Shown: one piece after another, positions 33,799-41,395 of the stretch
Position numbering within the stretch: position 1 is the stretch's first letter
Layout: every line of letters begins with the position of its first letter
Assembly (NCBI RefSeq): GCF_040049195.1
Contig: NZ_JBDZDL010000006.1
Reading direction: 5' to 3' (one strand)
DNA length: 64,000 nucleotides
Source of the DNA: NCEH01 sp040049195
GTDB taxonomy: Bacteria; Pseudomonadota; Alphaproteobacteria; Rhizobiales; Xanthobacteraceae
The notes under the pieces: generated by a model
What the model was told of the DNA's origin: nothing
Seen by the model: only the letters and a program-made list of their open reading frames with translations
Database searches by the model: none
Program-made: the position numbers and the translations under genes

Positions 33799-34857
33799 AT
33801 GTTTCAAGGTTTTACCCGCCGCACCCGCACCGAAGACGCTCCAAGCGAAGGTGAGGCCGATCTCCGTCCCGATGTCGCGCCCGCCGTGGACGCGCAGAGC
33901 GAGGTCGAGCCGCCGTGGAAGGCCGGCCGCAAGGGCGGTCCCAAGATCGCGTTGGCGCTGGGAGGCGGCGCGGCGCGCGGCTTTGCCCATATCGGCGTGA
34001 TGCGCACACTGGAAGCCCACGGCATTCGGCCGAGCGTCATCGCGGGCACCTCCATCGGCGCCGTGGTCGGCGGCATCTGGGCTGCCGGCAAGCTGGACGC
34101 GCTGGAGGATTGGGCGCGCGGCCTCAACAAGCGCAATATCCTCGGCTTTCTGGATCTCTCCCTCGGCGCGGCCGGCTTGATCGCCGGGCGCCGGCTGATG
34201 GAGCGCATGCGCCTGGAACTCGGCGATCTCACGATCGAGGATTTGCCGGTGGTGTTCGGCTGCATCGCCACCGAACTCGGCACCGGCCATGAAATCTGGC
34301 TCACGCGCGGAGAATTGGTGGAAGCGATTCACGCCAGCTATTGCCTGCCGGGCATCTTCACCCCGGCCAAGGTGGGCGGGCGCTGGCTGATGGACGGCAC
34401 GCTGGTCAATCCGGTGCCGGTCTCGGCGGCCCGCGCGCTCGGCGGGCGCATCGTGATCGCGGTCAATCTCAATTCCGAAATCTTCGGGCGCGGCACCGTG
34501 ATCCAGGACCATGGCAGCGCCATCGCCGAAGTCGCCGACGTGGTGGTGGAGCACCAGAAGCAGGGACTTTCGCGCATGCTGCGGCCGGACCGCATGCTGC
34601 GCCGGCAATTTCTCTCCGGGCCGAGCGAGGGACCGCGCGGGATTTCGGCCGTGATGATCGACGCCTTCAACATCACCCAGGACCGCATCGCACGCTCCCG
34701 CCTCGCAGGCGATCCGCCGGACGTCACGGTTTCACCCAAGCTCTCCAAGATCGGCCTGTTCGATTTCCACCGCGCGGAGGAAGCCATCGCCGCCGGGCGC
34801 GAGGCCGTGGAACGGATCGTGGACGATGTGCATAGCGCCATGGAAGCGCTGAAATAG
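33799..34857 (+). CDS. Patatin-like phospholipase (RssA-type)
   Basis: A 352-residue serine hydrolase of the patatin family. The oxyanion loop GGGAARG is at 55-61, the nucleophile Ser85 lies in GTSIG, and the second catalytic residue Asp199 is in DGTLVNPVP. These proteins cleave acyl groups from phospholipids or lysophospholipids. The first 45 residues are polar and probably disordered. It lies on the same strand as hisI after 143 bp. Confidence 0.93.
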   Translation: MFQGFTRRTRTEDAPSEGEADLRPDVAPAVDAQSEVEPPWKAGRKGGPKIALALGGGAARGFAHIGVMRTLEAHGIRPSVIAGTSIGAVVGGIWAAGKLDALEDWARGLNKRNILGFLDLSLGAAGLIAGRRLMERMRLELGDLTIEDLPVVFGCIATELGTGHEIWLTRGELVEAIHASYCLPGIFTPAKVGGRWLMDGTLVNPVPVSAARALGGRIVIAVNLNSEIFGRGTVIQDHGSAIAEVADVVVEHQKQGLSRMLRPDRMLRRQFLSGPSEGPRGISAVMIDAFNITQDRIARSRLAGDPPDVTVSPKLSKIGLFDFHRAEEAIAAGREAVERIVDDVHSAMEALK

Positions 34858-34898
34858 CGTTGCGGGGCCCCCATCGGACAGGGCTCGCCGCGAAAACA

Positions 34899-34921
34899 GG
34901 TCAGGGCGCAGCGCCCTGACC
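34899..34921. terminator. Bidirectional hairpin between patatin and CBS genes
   Basis: GGTCAGGGCGC and GCGCCCTGACC are perfect inverted copies around a central A, giving a 9-10 bp stem. It lies between two convergent genes. On the leftward strand the stem is followed by TGTTTTCG, so termination of the CBS gene is the better supported side. Confidence 0.6.
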
Positions 34922-34930
34922 CTCGCCGCC

Positions 34931-35362
34931 TCAGGCGGTCATGATGTAGTCGCGCAGCTCCGCGCTCTCGCGCTCCATTTCCTCGACGCGATACTTCACC
35001 ACGTCGCCGATGGAGATGATGCCGACGAGCTTGTTGCCGGACACCACCGGAACGTGACGGAAACGCCCGCGCGTCATGCGCTCCATGATGGCGGGAACGG
35101 TTTCGTCCGCGGTGCAGGTCACCACAGCCCGCGTCATGACGGAGGAGACCGGCTCGGACAGCACGTCCGGCCCGCGCTCGCCGAGGATGCGCACCACGTC
35201 GCGCTCGGAAAGGATGCCTTCCAGGCGGCCGTCGGGACCGGTGGCGACGACGGCGCCGATGCGATGTTGCGACAGGCTTTGCACCGCCTCCGTGAGCGAG
35301 GCCTCCGGAGATATGGTGACGAGGCTCGATGTCTTGCGTTGAAGAATAATGCCTACGGTCAT
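34931..35362 (-). CDS. Protein with two CBS domains
   Basis: A 143-residue protein made almost entirely of two CBS domains: about 8-62 (TISPEASLTEAVQSLSQHRIGAVVAT type) and about 75-130 (ERMTRGRFRHVPVVSGNKLVGIISIGDVVKY type, read in parts). CBS pairs bind adenine nucleotides and sense energy state. The end reads VEEMERESAELRDYI, typical of the stand-alone alphaproteobacterial form. It has no attached catalytic domain, so its partner is unknown. It converges on the patatin gene. Confidence 0.92.
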   Translation of the reverse strand: MTVGIILQRKTSSLVTISPEASLTEAVQSLSQHRIGAVVATGPDGRLEGILSERDVVRILGERGPDVLSEPVSSVMTRAVVTCTADETVPAIMERMTRGRFRHVPVVSGNKLVGIISIGDVVKYRVEEMERESAELRDYIMTA

Positions 35363-35511
35363 GGCTGACCTCCATTCCCTAGTGACAGGCGGATCCGGCG
35401 TTATTCACGCTCGCCGGTATTGCCTTGAGGGAATGATCATCCGCGTTGGCGCGATCCGCAACCCCGCATGTCACGCTGCGCGAAGGTTTGACCGGTATTT
35501 CAGCACGCACC

Positions 35512-36342
35512 CTACCGGGGCGGGCGGGACGGCACCGGCGCGCGGGGAATGGGATCGAACAGCGGAAACAGCAGCAGGCCGGCGAAGAAGCCGCCCATGT
35601 GCGCCTGCCAGGCCACTTCCGCGCCCTCCGTGCCGGGCAGCGTGATGGCGGCGCCAAACAGGAAGTTCACCACCACCCAGACCGCCACGAAGGTCAGCAC
35701 GCGCGGCTCGCGGAAGGCGCCGAGCAGCGAGGCGGCGGGCGGATGCTCGGGGGCGCCGCGCACCGGGCGGCCGAGCGCGCCCCCGGGCGAGAAAGCAAAG
35801 CGCACCGCCGCCGCCATGGCGCCGGAGACCACCGCGGAGGCGCCGATCATCGGCACCATGGCGTCGGGATAGGCGATGAGGTGGGCGAGCGCGCCGGCGG
35901 CCGCCGTGACCACCACGAAGGCCAGGAAGCGGGGCGTGCCGAAGCGCCGGGCCACGGGGGTCGCGAACGCCAGCATCCAGATGAGATTGACGCCGAGATG
36001 CACGAGGTTTGCGTGCAAAAAGGCGTAGCTCACGAACGTCCAGATATCCGCCCCGAGCCCGCCGGGCAGATCGAAGGTGGCGTCGTAGCGCGCCGGGATG
36101 AAGGCGAAATAGGCGAGCAGCATGACGTTGGACTGCTCGTCCAGCAGGAATTCGCGGGCAAGCGCGATCACCGCCATGACCAGGGCCAGCAGCGCCACAA
36201 TTCCGGGAATGTTGAACACCGGCTCGCGGGGCGGGCGGCGTGGATCGCTGAGGTCGAGCACGTCCCGCACATAAGGGCGGGCGCGATCCGCAGCAAGGAA
36301 AAAGCGCGTGTACACGCGGGTTCGGGCGCCCGACGCTCCCAC
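35512..36342 (-). CDS. Rhomboid-family intramembrane serine protease
   Basis: A 276-residue membrane protein. The rhomboid landmarks are FLHANLVHLGVN in the second core helix, the nucleophile serine in MIGASAVVSGAM and the catalytic histidine in WQAHMGGFFAGLLLFPL. Such enzymes cut membrane proteins within the bilayer. The usual GASG reads GASA here, which keeps the serine. The first ~40 residues before FNIPG are cytoplasmic. The true start could be a GTG inside this segment, since the long start leads with a weak, arginine-rich N-terminus. Confidence 0.9.
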   Translation of the reverse strand: MGASGARTRVYTRFFLAADRARPYVRDVLDLSDPRRPPREPVFNIPGIVALLALVMAVIALAREFLLDEQSNVMLLAYFAFIPARYDATFDLPGGLGADIWTFVSYAFLHANLVHLGVNLIWMLAFATPVARRFGTPRFLAFVVVTAAAGALAHLIAYPDAMVPMIGASAVVSGAMAAAVRFAFSPGGALGRPVRGAPEHPPAASLLGAFREPRVLTFVAVWVVVNFLFGAAITLPGTEGAEVAWQAHMGGFFAGLLLFPLFDPIPRAPVPSRPPR

Positions 36343-36354
36343 TGGCCAAGGTCG

Positions 36355-36374
36355 TTAACGCCCATTAAGGTTAA
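36355..36374. promoter_or_regulatory. Cluster of TTAA words resembling CtrA boxes
   Basis: Three TTAA words lie at 36355, 36365 and 36371 (TTAA-N6-TTAA-N2-TTAA) between the divergent rhomboid and peptidase genes. CtrA, the cell-cycle regulator of alphaproteobacteria, binds TTAA-N7-TTAA. The spacing here is one base short, so this is only a suggestion. Confidence 0.25.
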
Positions 36375-36446
36375 TGAAAGGTTGACGGCGCGAATGCGGC
36401 GAACCTCAGGCATTATGAAGTTGTTAACCCCTCGCGACAGCGTGCC

Positions 36447-37085
36447 ATGCCGTTTCATATCGCTCGAAAGCTTCTGCTCGCTGTCCTGCTCATTGCGGGT
36501 GCCGGTAGTGCCGTCGCCGGCGACCGGCGGTATGCGAGCCTGCCGCCCGCGCTGATGCCGCATCTCCAGGCGGTGGGGGGCACCTCCGCTCCCATCGGCT
36601 ATGTGCGCTTCTGCGCCGAGAACAAGGGCGACTGCATCGCCGAGGGCGACCTCGTCCCCGAGGCTCCGCTCGACACCGCTCATCTCGCGGCGCTCGACCA
36701 GGTGAACCGCAGCTTCAACAGCTCCATCACCCCCATGACCGACATGGACCATTACGGCGAAGTGGAGCGCTGGGCCTATCCGGACGACGGCAAGGGCGAT
36801 TGCGAGGATTACGTGCTCGCCAAGCGCCGCGCGCTGATCGGCCTCGGCTGGCCGGCCTCGGTCCTGCTCATCACGGTGGTGCGCGATAAGGAAGGCGACG
36901 GCCACGCCGTGCTGACCGTCGTGACGGACCGCGGCGACCTGATCCTCGACAATCAGGAAAACCAGATCCTGCCCTGGCAGGACACCGGCTATCGCTATGT
37001 GAAGCGCCAATCGCAGGGCGACCCCAACCTGTGGGTTTCGCTGGGCGACACGCGCTCTCCTCCGGTGGTGGGCGGCGGGCGGTGA
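36447..37085 (+). CDS. Transglutaminase-like cysteine peptidase (BTLCP), exported
   Basis: A 212-residue protein with a signal peptide (about 1-24) and a bacterial transglutaminase-like cysteine peptidase domain. The catalytic triad is visible: Cys119 in GKGDCEDYVL, His153 in DGHAVLTV, and an aspartate in LILDNQ. Relatives such as LapG work in the periplasm, where LapG cleaves a biofilm adhesin. No LapD or LapA homologue is seen here, so that role is not shown. Two further cysteines (FCAENKGDC) could form a disulfide. Confidence 0.88.
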   Translation: MPFHIARKLLLAVLLIAGAGSAVAGDRRYASLPPALMPHLQAVGGTSAPIGYVRFCAENKGDCIAEGDLVPEAPLDTAHLAALDQVNRSFNSSITPMTDMDHYGEVERWAYPDDGKGDCEDYVLAKRRALIGLGWPASVLLITVVRDKEGDGHAVLTVVTDRGDLILDNQENQILPWQDTGYRYVKRQSQGDPNLWVSLGDTRSPPVVGGGR

Positions 37086-37103
37086 GCCTGCCCCGCCCTG
37101 CCC

Positions 37104-37603
37104 TCAATCGATCCGCTTGAGGCCTGCCGCGAAACGCTTCCAATTGGCCTGATAATGCTGCGCCGTCACCTTGAGACGAGCGATGGAAGCGGCATCGAGT
37201 TCGCGCACGACCCGCGCCGGGGCACCGACGATCAGCGAATTGTCGGGAAATTCCTTGCCCTCGGTCACCAACGCATTGCTGCCGACCAGGGAATTGCGCC
37301 CATACCGATCAGACTGTCCTCACCCACGCTGCAGCCGTGCAGCATGGCCATGTGGCCGACGGTGACGCCGGCGCCAAGATGGATCGGAAACCCCGGGTCC
37401 GTATGCAGCACGCAGTTTTCCTGGATATTGGTCCCCGCGCCGATGTAGATCGGCTCGTTATCGCCCCGGATCACCGTGCCGAACCAGATGCTTGCCTCTT
37501 GCGAAACGATGACCCGGCCGATCAGGGTGGCATCCGGCGCGATCCAATAGGTGCCCGCGGCCGGCAATTCGGGACCGACCCCGTCCAGGGAATAAAGCGG
37601 CAT
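37104..37603 (-). pseudogene. Gamma-class carbonic anhydrase-like gene, frameshifted
   Basis: The first frame (start 37603, MPLYSLDGVG) encodes hexapeptide repeats with the metal-ligand region GHMAMLHGCSVG and runs normally to SLIGMGA near 37300. It then reads off into IPWSAAMRW and a stop at 37265. The correct continuation, NSLVGSNALVTEGKEFPDN to the stop at 37104, is present in another frame. About ten residues usual at this place (of the type xVLNGAxIGx) are missing. The lesion is therefore an internal deletion of about 31 bases, not a simple slip. The protein would lose its last third. A sequencing error seems unlikely for a missing block but cannot be excluded. Confidence 0.8.
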
Positions 37604-37724
37604 ATATCCCAATCTCCGCGCGCCGCCGTGTCCGGCGCAATCGGCCCTTGCCTAGCGCGCCTGGACTTGAAGGGCTAGGTCGCCGCGCCGAGACACCGCC
37701 TGCGTGCGCCGCGAAGCGCGGGGA

Positions 37725-38369
37725 TCAGGCGGCGCGGCTCGGAGGCTCCGGGCAATCGGCCGCCGCCACCTTGCGCCCACCGTCGCAGGGACCGCCGTCG
37801 CAGGGACCGGAAGACCCGTCGGAGGCCCGCTCCGCCCCCGCACCTTTGCTTGCCGTGTCCAGAGGCGCCGTATCGTGCGCCACCGCGCCGGGATCGGTGG
37901 TCGCCGCCCCTCCCCTTCCCTGCTCGCGCGCGCGGTCGGCAAGAAGCGCATATTCCATCCGCAACTTTTCGAGCGTCGCCTCGTCAAGATCCTCAAGATC
38001 CAGCAACGCGTTGCGCGGCCCCTCGGTGCGCGCGATCAGTTCGTCGAGCTTGATCTGGAGCGCGGCGGTATCCCGATTCTGGCTGTTCTGGATCAGGAAA
38101 ACCATCAGGAAGGTGACGATGGTGGTGGAGGTGTTGATGATGAGTTGCCAGGTATCATTGTAATGGAATAGCGGCCCGGTCGCGCCCCAGACCAGGATGA
38201 TGCCGACTGCGCACACGAAGGTGGCGGGCTTGCCGGCATAGCGGGACACCTCCTGGGCCAGACGCGTGAAAAATGGGCGCGGGGCATGGCCGCGTTCCAC
38301 CTGGTGTGCTTCGGGAAGCGGGGAGCCGGGAGGTAGAGAGGAAGCAGGGAGAGAAGATGAGGCGGGCAT
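37725..38369 (-). CDS. Low-affinity iron permease family protein
   Basis: A 214-residue membrane protein. Two close hydrophobic segments (ATFVCAVGIILVWGATGPL and IINTSTTIVTFLMVFLIQ) are followed by the family word QNSQNRDTAALQIKLDELI and a helical region. This matches the bacterial branch of the Fet4-like low-affinity iron permease family. The actual transport activity of bacterial members is poorly established. The C-terminal 70 residues are low-complexity and include the repeat PCDGGPCDGG. The ATG at 38369 is chosen because the upstream sequence does not belong to the family. Confidence 0.82.
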   Translation of the reverse strand: MPASSSLPASSLPPGSPLPEAHQVERGHAPRPFFTRLAQEVSRYAGKPATFVCAVGIILVWGATGPLFHYNDTWQLIINTSTTIVTFLMVFLIQNSQNRDTAALQIKLDELIARTEGPRNALLDLEDLDEATLEKLRMEYALLADRAREQGRGGAATTDPGAVAHDTAPLDTASKGAGAERASDGSSGPCDGGPCDGGRKVAAADCPEPPSRAA

Positions 38370-38487
38370 GGCTGTGTTTCCTGTTCCAGGATGGAACGTG
38401 CCGCCGTGCTCGAGGTTCCTCACCATGAGCGGTGCAATGGGGGCCCGATCGTCGTCCCCCTGCCCAATGTACGCGAAAGGCCCATCC

Positions 38488-38910
38488 ATGACCGTCGCCA
38501 TGATCCTGCTGCCCCTGTTCGTGGAAGTGGGCCTCACCTTCCTGCTGCTGTTCGCGCTGCTGCCGGTGCGCATGCGCGCGCTTTCCAGCGGCGAGGTCGC
38601 TCGCGCCACCGCCGCCGACGATACCAGCGCCTATCCGGTGCACGCCCAGCGGTTCGCCAACGCCTTCTCGAACCAGTTCGAACTGCCGGTGCTGTTCTAT
38701 GTCATCACCGTGCTCGCCCTGTTCACGCGCAAGGCGGACATCGTGTTCGTCATTCTCGCCTGGGTGTTCGTGATCTCCCGCATCGTCCATGCCCTGATCT
38801 TCACGACCGCAAATCAGCTGACCACCCGCTTCGCCGCTTATGCGGTGGGCGCCATCGCGCTCGCCATCATGTGGGTGCTGTTCGCGCTCGCCATCCTGCT
38901 CAATGTGTGA
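38488..38910 (+). CDS. MAPEG-family membrane protein
   Basis: A 140-residue protein with four hydrophobic helices and the MAPEG-like segment AQRFANAFSNQFELPVLFYV. The family includes glutathione-dependent membrane enzymes in eukaryotes, but the role of bacterial members is largely unknown. The ATG at 38488 gives a membrane-starting N-terminus. ATG at 38467 is in frame and would add seven residues. It overlaps nothing and stands 72 bp before mtnN. Confidence 0.85.
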   Translation: MTVAMILLPLFVEVGLTFLLLFALLPVRMRALSSGEVARATAADDTSAYPVHAQRFANAFSNQFELPVLFYVITVLALFTRKADIVFVILAWVFVISRIVHALIFTTANQLTTRFAAYAVGAIALAIMWVLFALAILLNV

Positions 38911-38982
38911 AGCCGGGGAGATTGACAGGGCCGCCGCGCCAGCCGAGGAGTGCGGCTCACGCATTTCCTGGATTGCCCTGCG

Positions 38983-39642
38983 ATGGAAGACCCGTCCCGC
39001 CATGTCCGTGCCGTCGGCGATCTCGACATCCTGTTCGTCATGGCCACGCAGATGGAATACGGCCCACACCTGCGCACGCGCATCAATCCCCTGATCACCG
39101 GCGTGGGGCCGGTGGAGGCGGCGATGGCGACCACCCATGCCCTCGCCCACCTCGCCGCCGCCGACGCGCTGCCCGATCTGGTGTTCACGCTCGGCTCGGC
39201 AGGCGCCCGAGCGCTGGAGCATGCCGGCATCTACCAGGTCTCGCACCTCGCCTATCGCGACATGGACGCGTCCCCGCTCGGCTTCGAGAAGGGCCGCACG
39301 CCGTTTCTCGACCTGCCGGCCCTGGTGGAGATTCCCCACCAGATTCCCGGCATCGCGGCCGCATCGCTCTCCACCGGAGGCGGTATCATTTCCGGCGCGG
39401 CCTATGATGCCATTTCCTGCGACATGGTGGACATGGAGACCTTCGCGGTTCTGCGCGCCGCCCAGCGGTTCGGCGTGCCGCTGGTGGGCCTGCGCGGCAT
39501 CAGCGACGGGCGCTCCGAATTGTCCCGCTATGAGGATTGGACGGAGTATCTGCACATCATCGACGAGCGGCTCGCCGCCGCCCTCGATCATTTCGAAGCG
39601 CAGGTGAAAGCCGGCGCCTTCCTTCTCGACCCAAGGACCTGA
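38983..39642 (+). CDS. mtnN: 5'-methylthioadenosine/S-adenosylhomocysteine nucleosidase
   Basis: A 219-residue enzyme of the nucleoside phosphorylase superfamily that removes adenine from methylthioadenosine and S-adenosylhomocysteine. It shows the glycine motif LVFTLGSAGARALEH, the substrate-binding VDMETFAVLRAA and the catalytic aspartate in GISDGRSE. Several in-frame starts are possible; the ATG at 38983 gives a normal length. It ends six bases before the proposed rsmB start, so the two are probably co-transcribed. Confidence 0.88.
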   Translation: MEDPSRHVRAVGDLDILFVMATQMEYGPHLRTRINPLITGVGPVEAAMATTHALAHLAAADALPDLVFTLGSAGARALEHAGIYQVSHLAYRDMDASPLGFEKGRTPFLDLPALVEIPHQIPGIAAASLSTGGGIISGAAYDAISCDMVDMETFAVLRAAQRFGVPLVGLRGISDGRSELSRYEDWTEYLHIIDERLAAALDHFEAQVKAGAFLLDPRT

Positions 39643-39647
39643 TTGAA

Positions 39648-40946
39648 TTGATCCCCTCAGCCCGCCTGTCCGCCGCCATCGAGGTGCTCGGCGATATCGC
39701 CGTGAAGCGCCGCCCCGCCGGAGACAGCCTCAAGGAATGGGGCCTCGCGCACCGCTTCGCCGGCTCCGGCGACCGGGCCGCCATTTCCGGCCTCGTGTTC
39801 GACACCTTGCGTCGACGCGCCTCCGCCGCTCACGTGATGGGTGCGGAGACGCCGCGCGCCCTGGTGCTCGGCATGCTCGCGGTGATGCGGGGGCTCGATC
39901 TCGACGCCATTTCGCGCCTGTGCGACGGGGCGCGCTTCGCCCCTGCGCCGCTCACCACGGAGGAAACCGCCCGCCTCGCCGATCCGAGCCTGGAGGGCGC
40001 GGCCCCCTGGGTGAAAGGCGACTACGCCCAATGGCTCGATCCCTATCTGAACGTCGTGTTCGGCGCGGATCGGGTTGAGGAGGGCCGCGCGCTCGCCTCC
40101 CGTGCGCCGCTGGACCTGCGGGTCAACACGCTGAAGTCCACCCCAGAAGCCGCGCTGGTGGAACTCTCCCATCTGTCGCCCCAGCCCGGCCAGTGGTCCC
40201 CGCTGTCGCTGCGCATCATTCTCGATGCCGAGGGCAAGGCCCCACCCCTCACCTCCGAGGGCGCTTTCGTGAAGGGCGAAGTCGAGGTGCAGGACGAGGG
40301 CTCGCAGATCGCGGCCATCCTCGCGAGCCCCCTGCCCGGCTCGCAGGTGCTGGACCTGTGCGCCGGAGCGGGCGGCAAGACCCTCGAATTTGCCGCGCTG
40401 ATGGACAATAAGGGCCAGCTCTACGCGCACGATTCCGACATCCGCCGGCTGAAGCCGATCCACGAGCGCCTCGCCCGCGCCGGGGTGCGCAACGTGCAGA
40501 TCCGCGCGCCGCGCGGGGATGCCGACGTGCTCGCCGACCTAGCAGGCCAGATGGACCTGGTGCTGGTGGACGCCCCCTGCACCGGCACCGGCACCTGGCG
40601 GCGCAACCCGGATGCGAAATGGCGCATGCGCCCCGGCGCGCTGGCCGAGCGCACCGCCGAGCAGGCCAAGATCCTGGAACAGGCCACCCGCTACGTGAAG
40701 AGCGGCGGGCGCCTCGCCTATGTCACCTGCTCGCTGCTGGACGTGGAAAACGGCGCCCAGATCCGCGCCCTGCTGGAGAAGCATCCGGATTTCTCGGTTG
40801 TCCCGCCGATGGAGACGGTTCTGGCCCTCGGCAGCCAGGGCCTCGCCTTGCGCACCGCCGCCCTGGAAAGCCCCGAAGGCCTGCTGCTGACGCCGCGGCG
40901 AACCGGGACCGACGGGTTTTTCGTCAGCGTGCTGAAGCGCGCCTAA
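39648..40946 (+). CDS. rsmB: 16S rRNA (cytosine-967-C5)-methyltransferase family protein
   Basis: A 432-residue m5C methyltransferase. An N-terminal NusB-like RNA-binding region (about 1-150) precedes a SAM-dependent domain with VLDLCAGAGGKTLEFAALM, VDAPCTGTGTWRRNP and YVTCSLLDVENG. The last two carry the paired PC and TC catalytic cysteines. The start is uncertain: no ATG lies at the domain start, and TTG at 39648, with AAGGA upstream, gives the best N-terminus. It is probably translated right after mtnN. Related NSUN-type methyltransferases have the same motifs, so rsmB is likely but not proven. Confidence 0.88.
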   Translation: MIPSARLSAAIEVLGDIAVKRRPAGDSLKEWGLAHRFAGSGDRAAISGLVFDTLRRRASAAHVMGAETPRALVLGMLAVMRGLDLDAISRLCDGARFAPAPLTTEETARLADPSLEGAAPWVKGDYAQWLDPYLNVVFGADRVEEGRALASRAPLDLRVNTLKSTPEAALVELSHLSPQPGQWSPLSLRIILDAEGKAPPLTSEGAFVKGEVEVQDEGSQIAAILASPLPGSQVLDLCAGAGGKTLEFAALMDNKGQLYAHDSDIRRLKPIHERLARAGVRNVQIRAPRGDADVLADLAGQMDLVLVDAPCTGTGTWRRNPDAKWRMRPGALAERTAEQAKILEQATRYVKSGGRLAYVTCSLLDVENGAQIRALLEKHPDFSVVPPMETVLALGSQGLALRTAALESPEGLLLTPRRTGTDGFFVSVLKRA

Positions 40947-41042
40947 GGCACGGCGCCGGCTTCGGACGGAACCTTCCCTCTCCCGCAGCGTCCTTAGCGC
41001 AGCGGTTGCGCTCGCGCGCCCATCGGAACCCGGGAGATTGCC

Positions 41043-41264
41043 ATGTTCGTCATCCGCCTGCTTGTGGTGCTCATTCTCGCCGTCGGCGGCTATTGGGCCT
41101 ATTATGTTTTCGCTGCGCCTTCGCCCTATGACCAGATCGGCGTCGCCATCAATTCCCATCTGCCGGAAGAAGCCCGCGCCTATGGCTGCGGCGAGCTGAA
41201 AAAGCGCCACACCTCCGCCACCGCCGCCCCCGAAGGCTGCGAGGGCCATTGGGTTTCGATCTGA
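41043..41264 (+). CDS. Small single-pass membrane protein, unknown
   Basis: A 73-residue protein with one N-terminal membrane helix (FVIRLLVVLILAVGGYWAYY) and a short soluble tail holding two cysteines (YGCGEL, EGCEGHW) that could form a disulfide outside the cytoplasm. GGGAG lies before the ATG. I do not recognise the family. It stands between rsmB and guaA and is followed by a good terminator. Confidence 0.7.
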   Translation: MFVIRLLVVLILAVGGYWAYYVFAAPSPYDQIGVAINSHLPEEARAYGCGELKKRHTSATAAPEGCEGHWVSI

Positions 41265-41298
41265 GGCGCGACGCGCCCTGCGTCCACGACATGCGAGG

Positions 41299-41327
41299 GC
41301 CGCGCCGCACGGTGCGGCTCGGCTTTT
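41299..41327 (+). terminator. Intrinsic terminator after the small membrane protein gene
   Basis: GCCGCGCCGCAC pairs with GTGCGGCTCGGC with one mismatch and is followed directly by TTTT. This is the clearest stem-plus-T-tract terminator in the window and separates the rsmB group from guaA. Confidence 0.65.
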
Positions 41328-41395
41328 GCAATTCGCGACTTTGCCGTTAAAGGAGGGCGCAATCCTCGCCACTCCCGCCGGAAAGCCGCGCCGCC

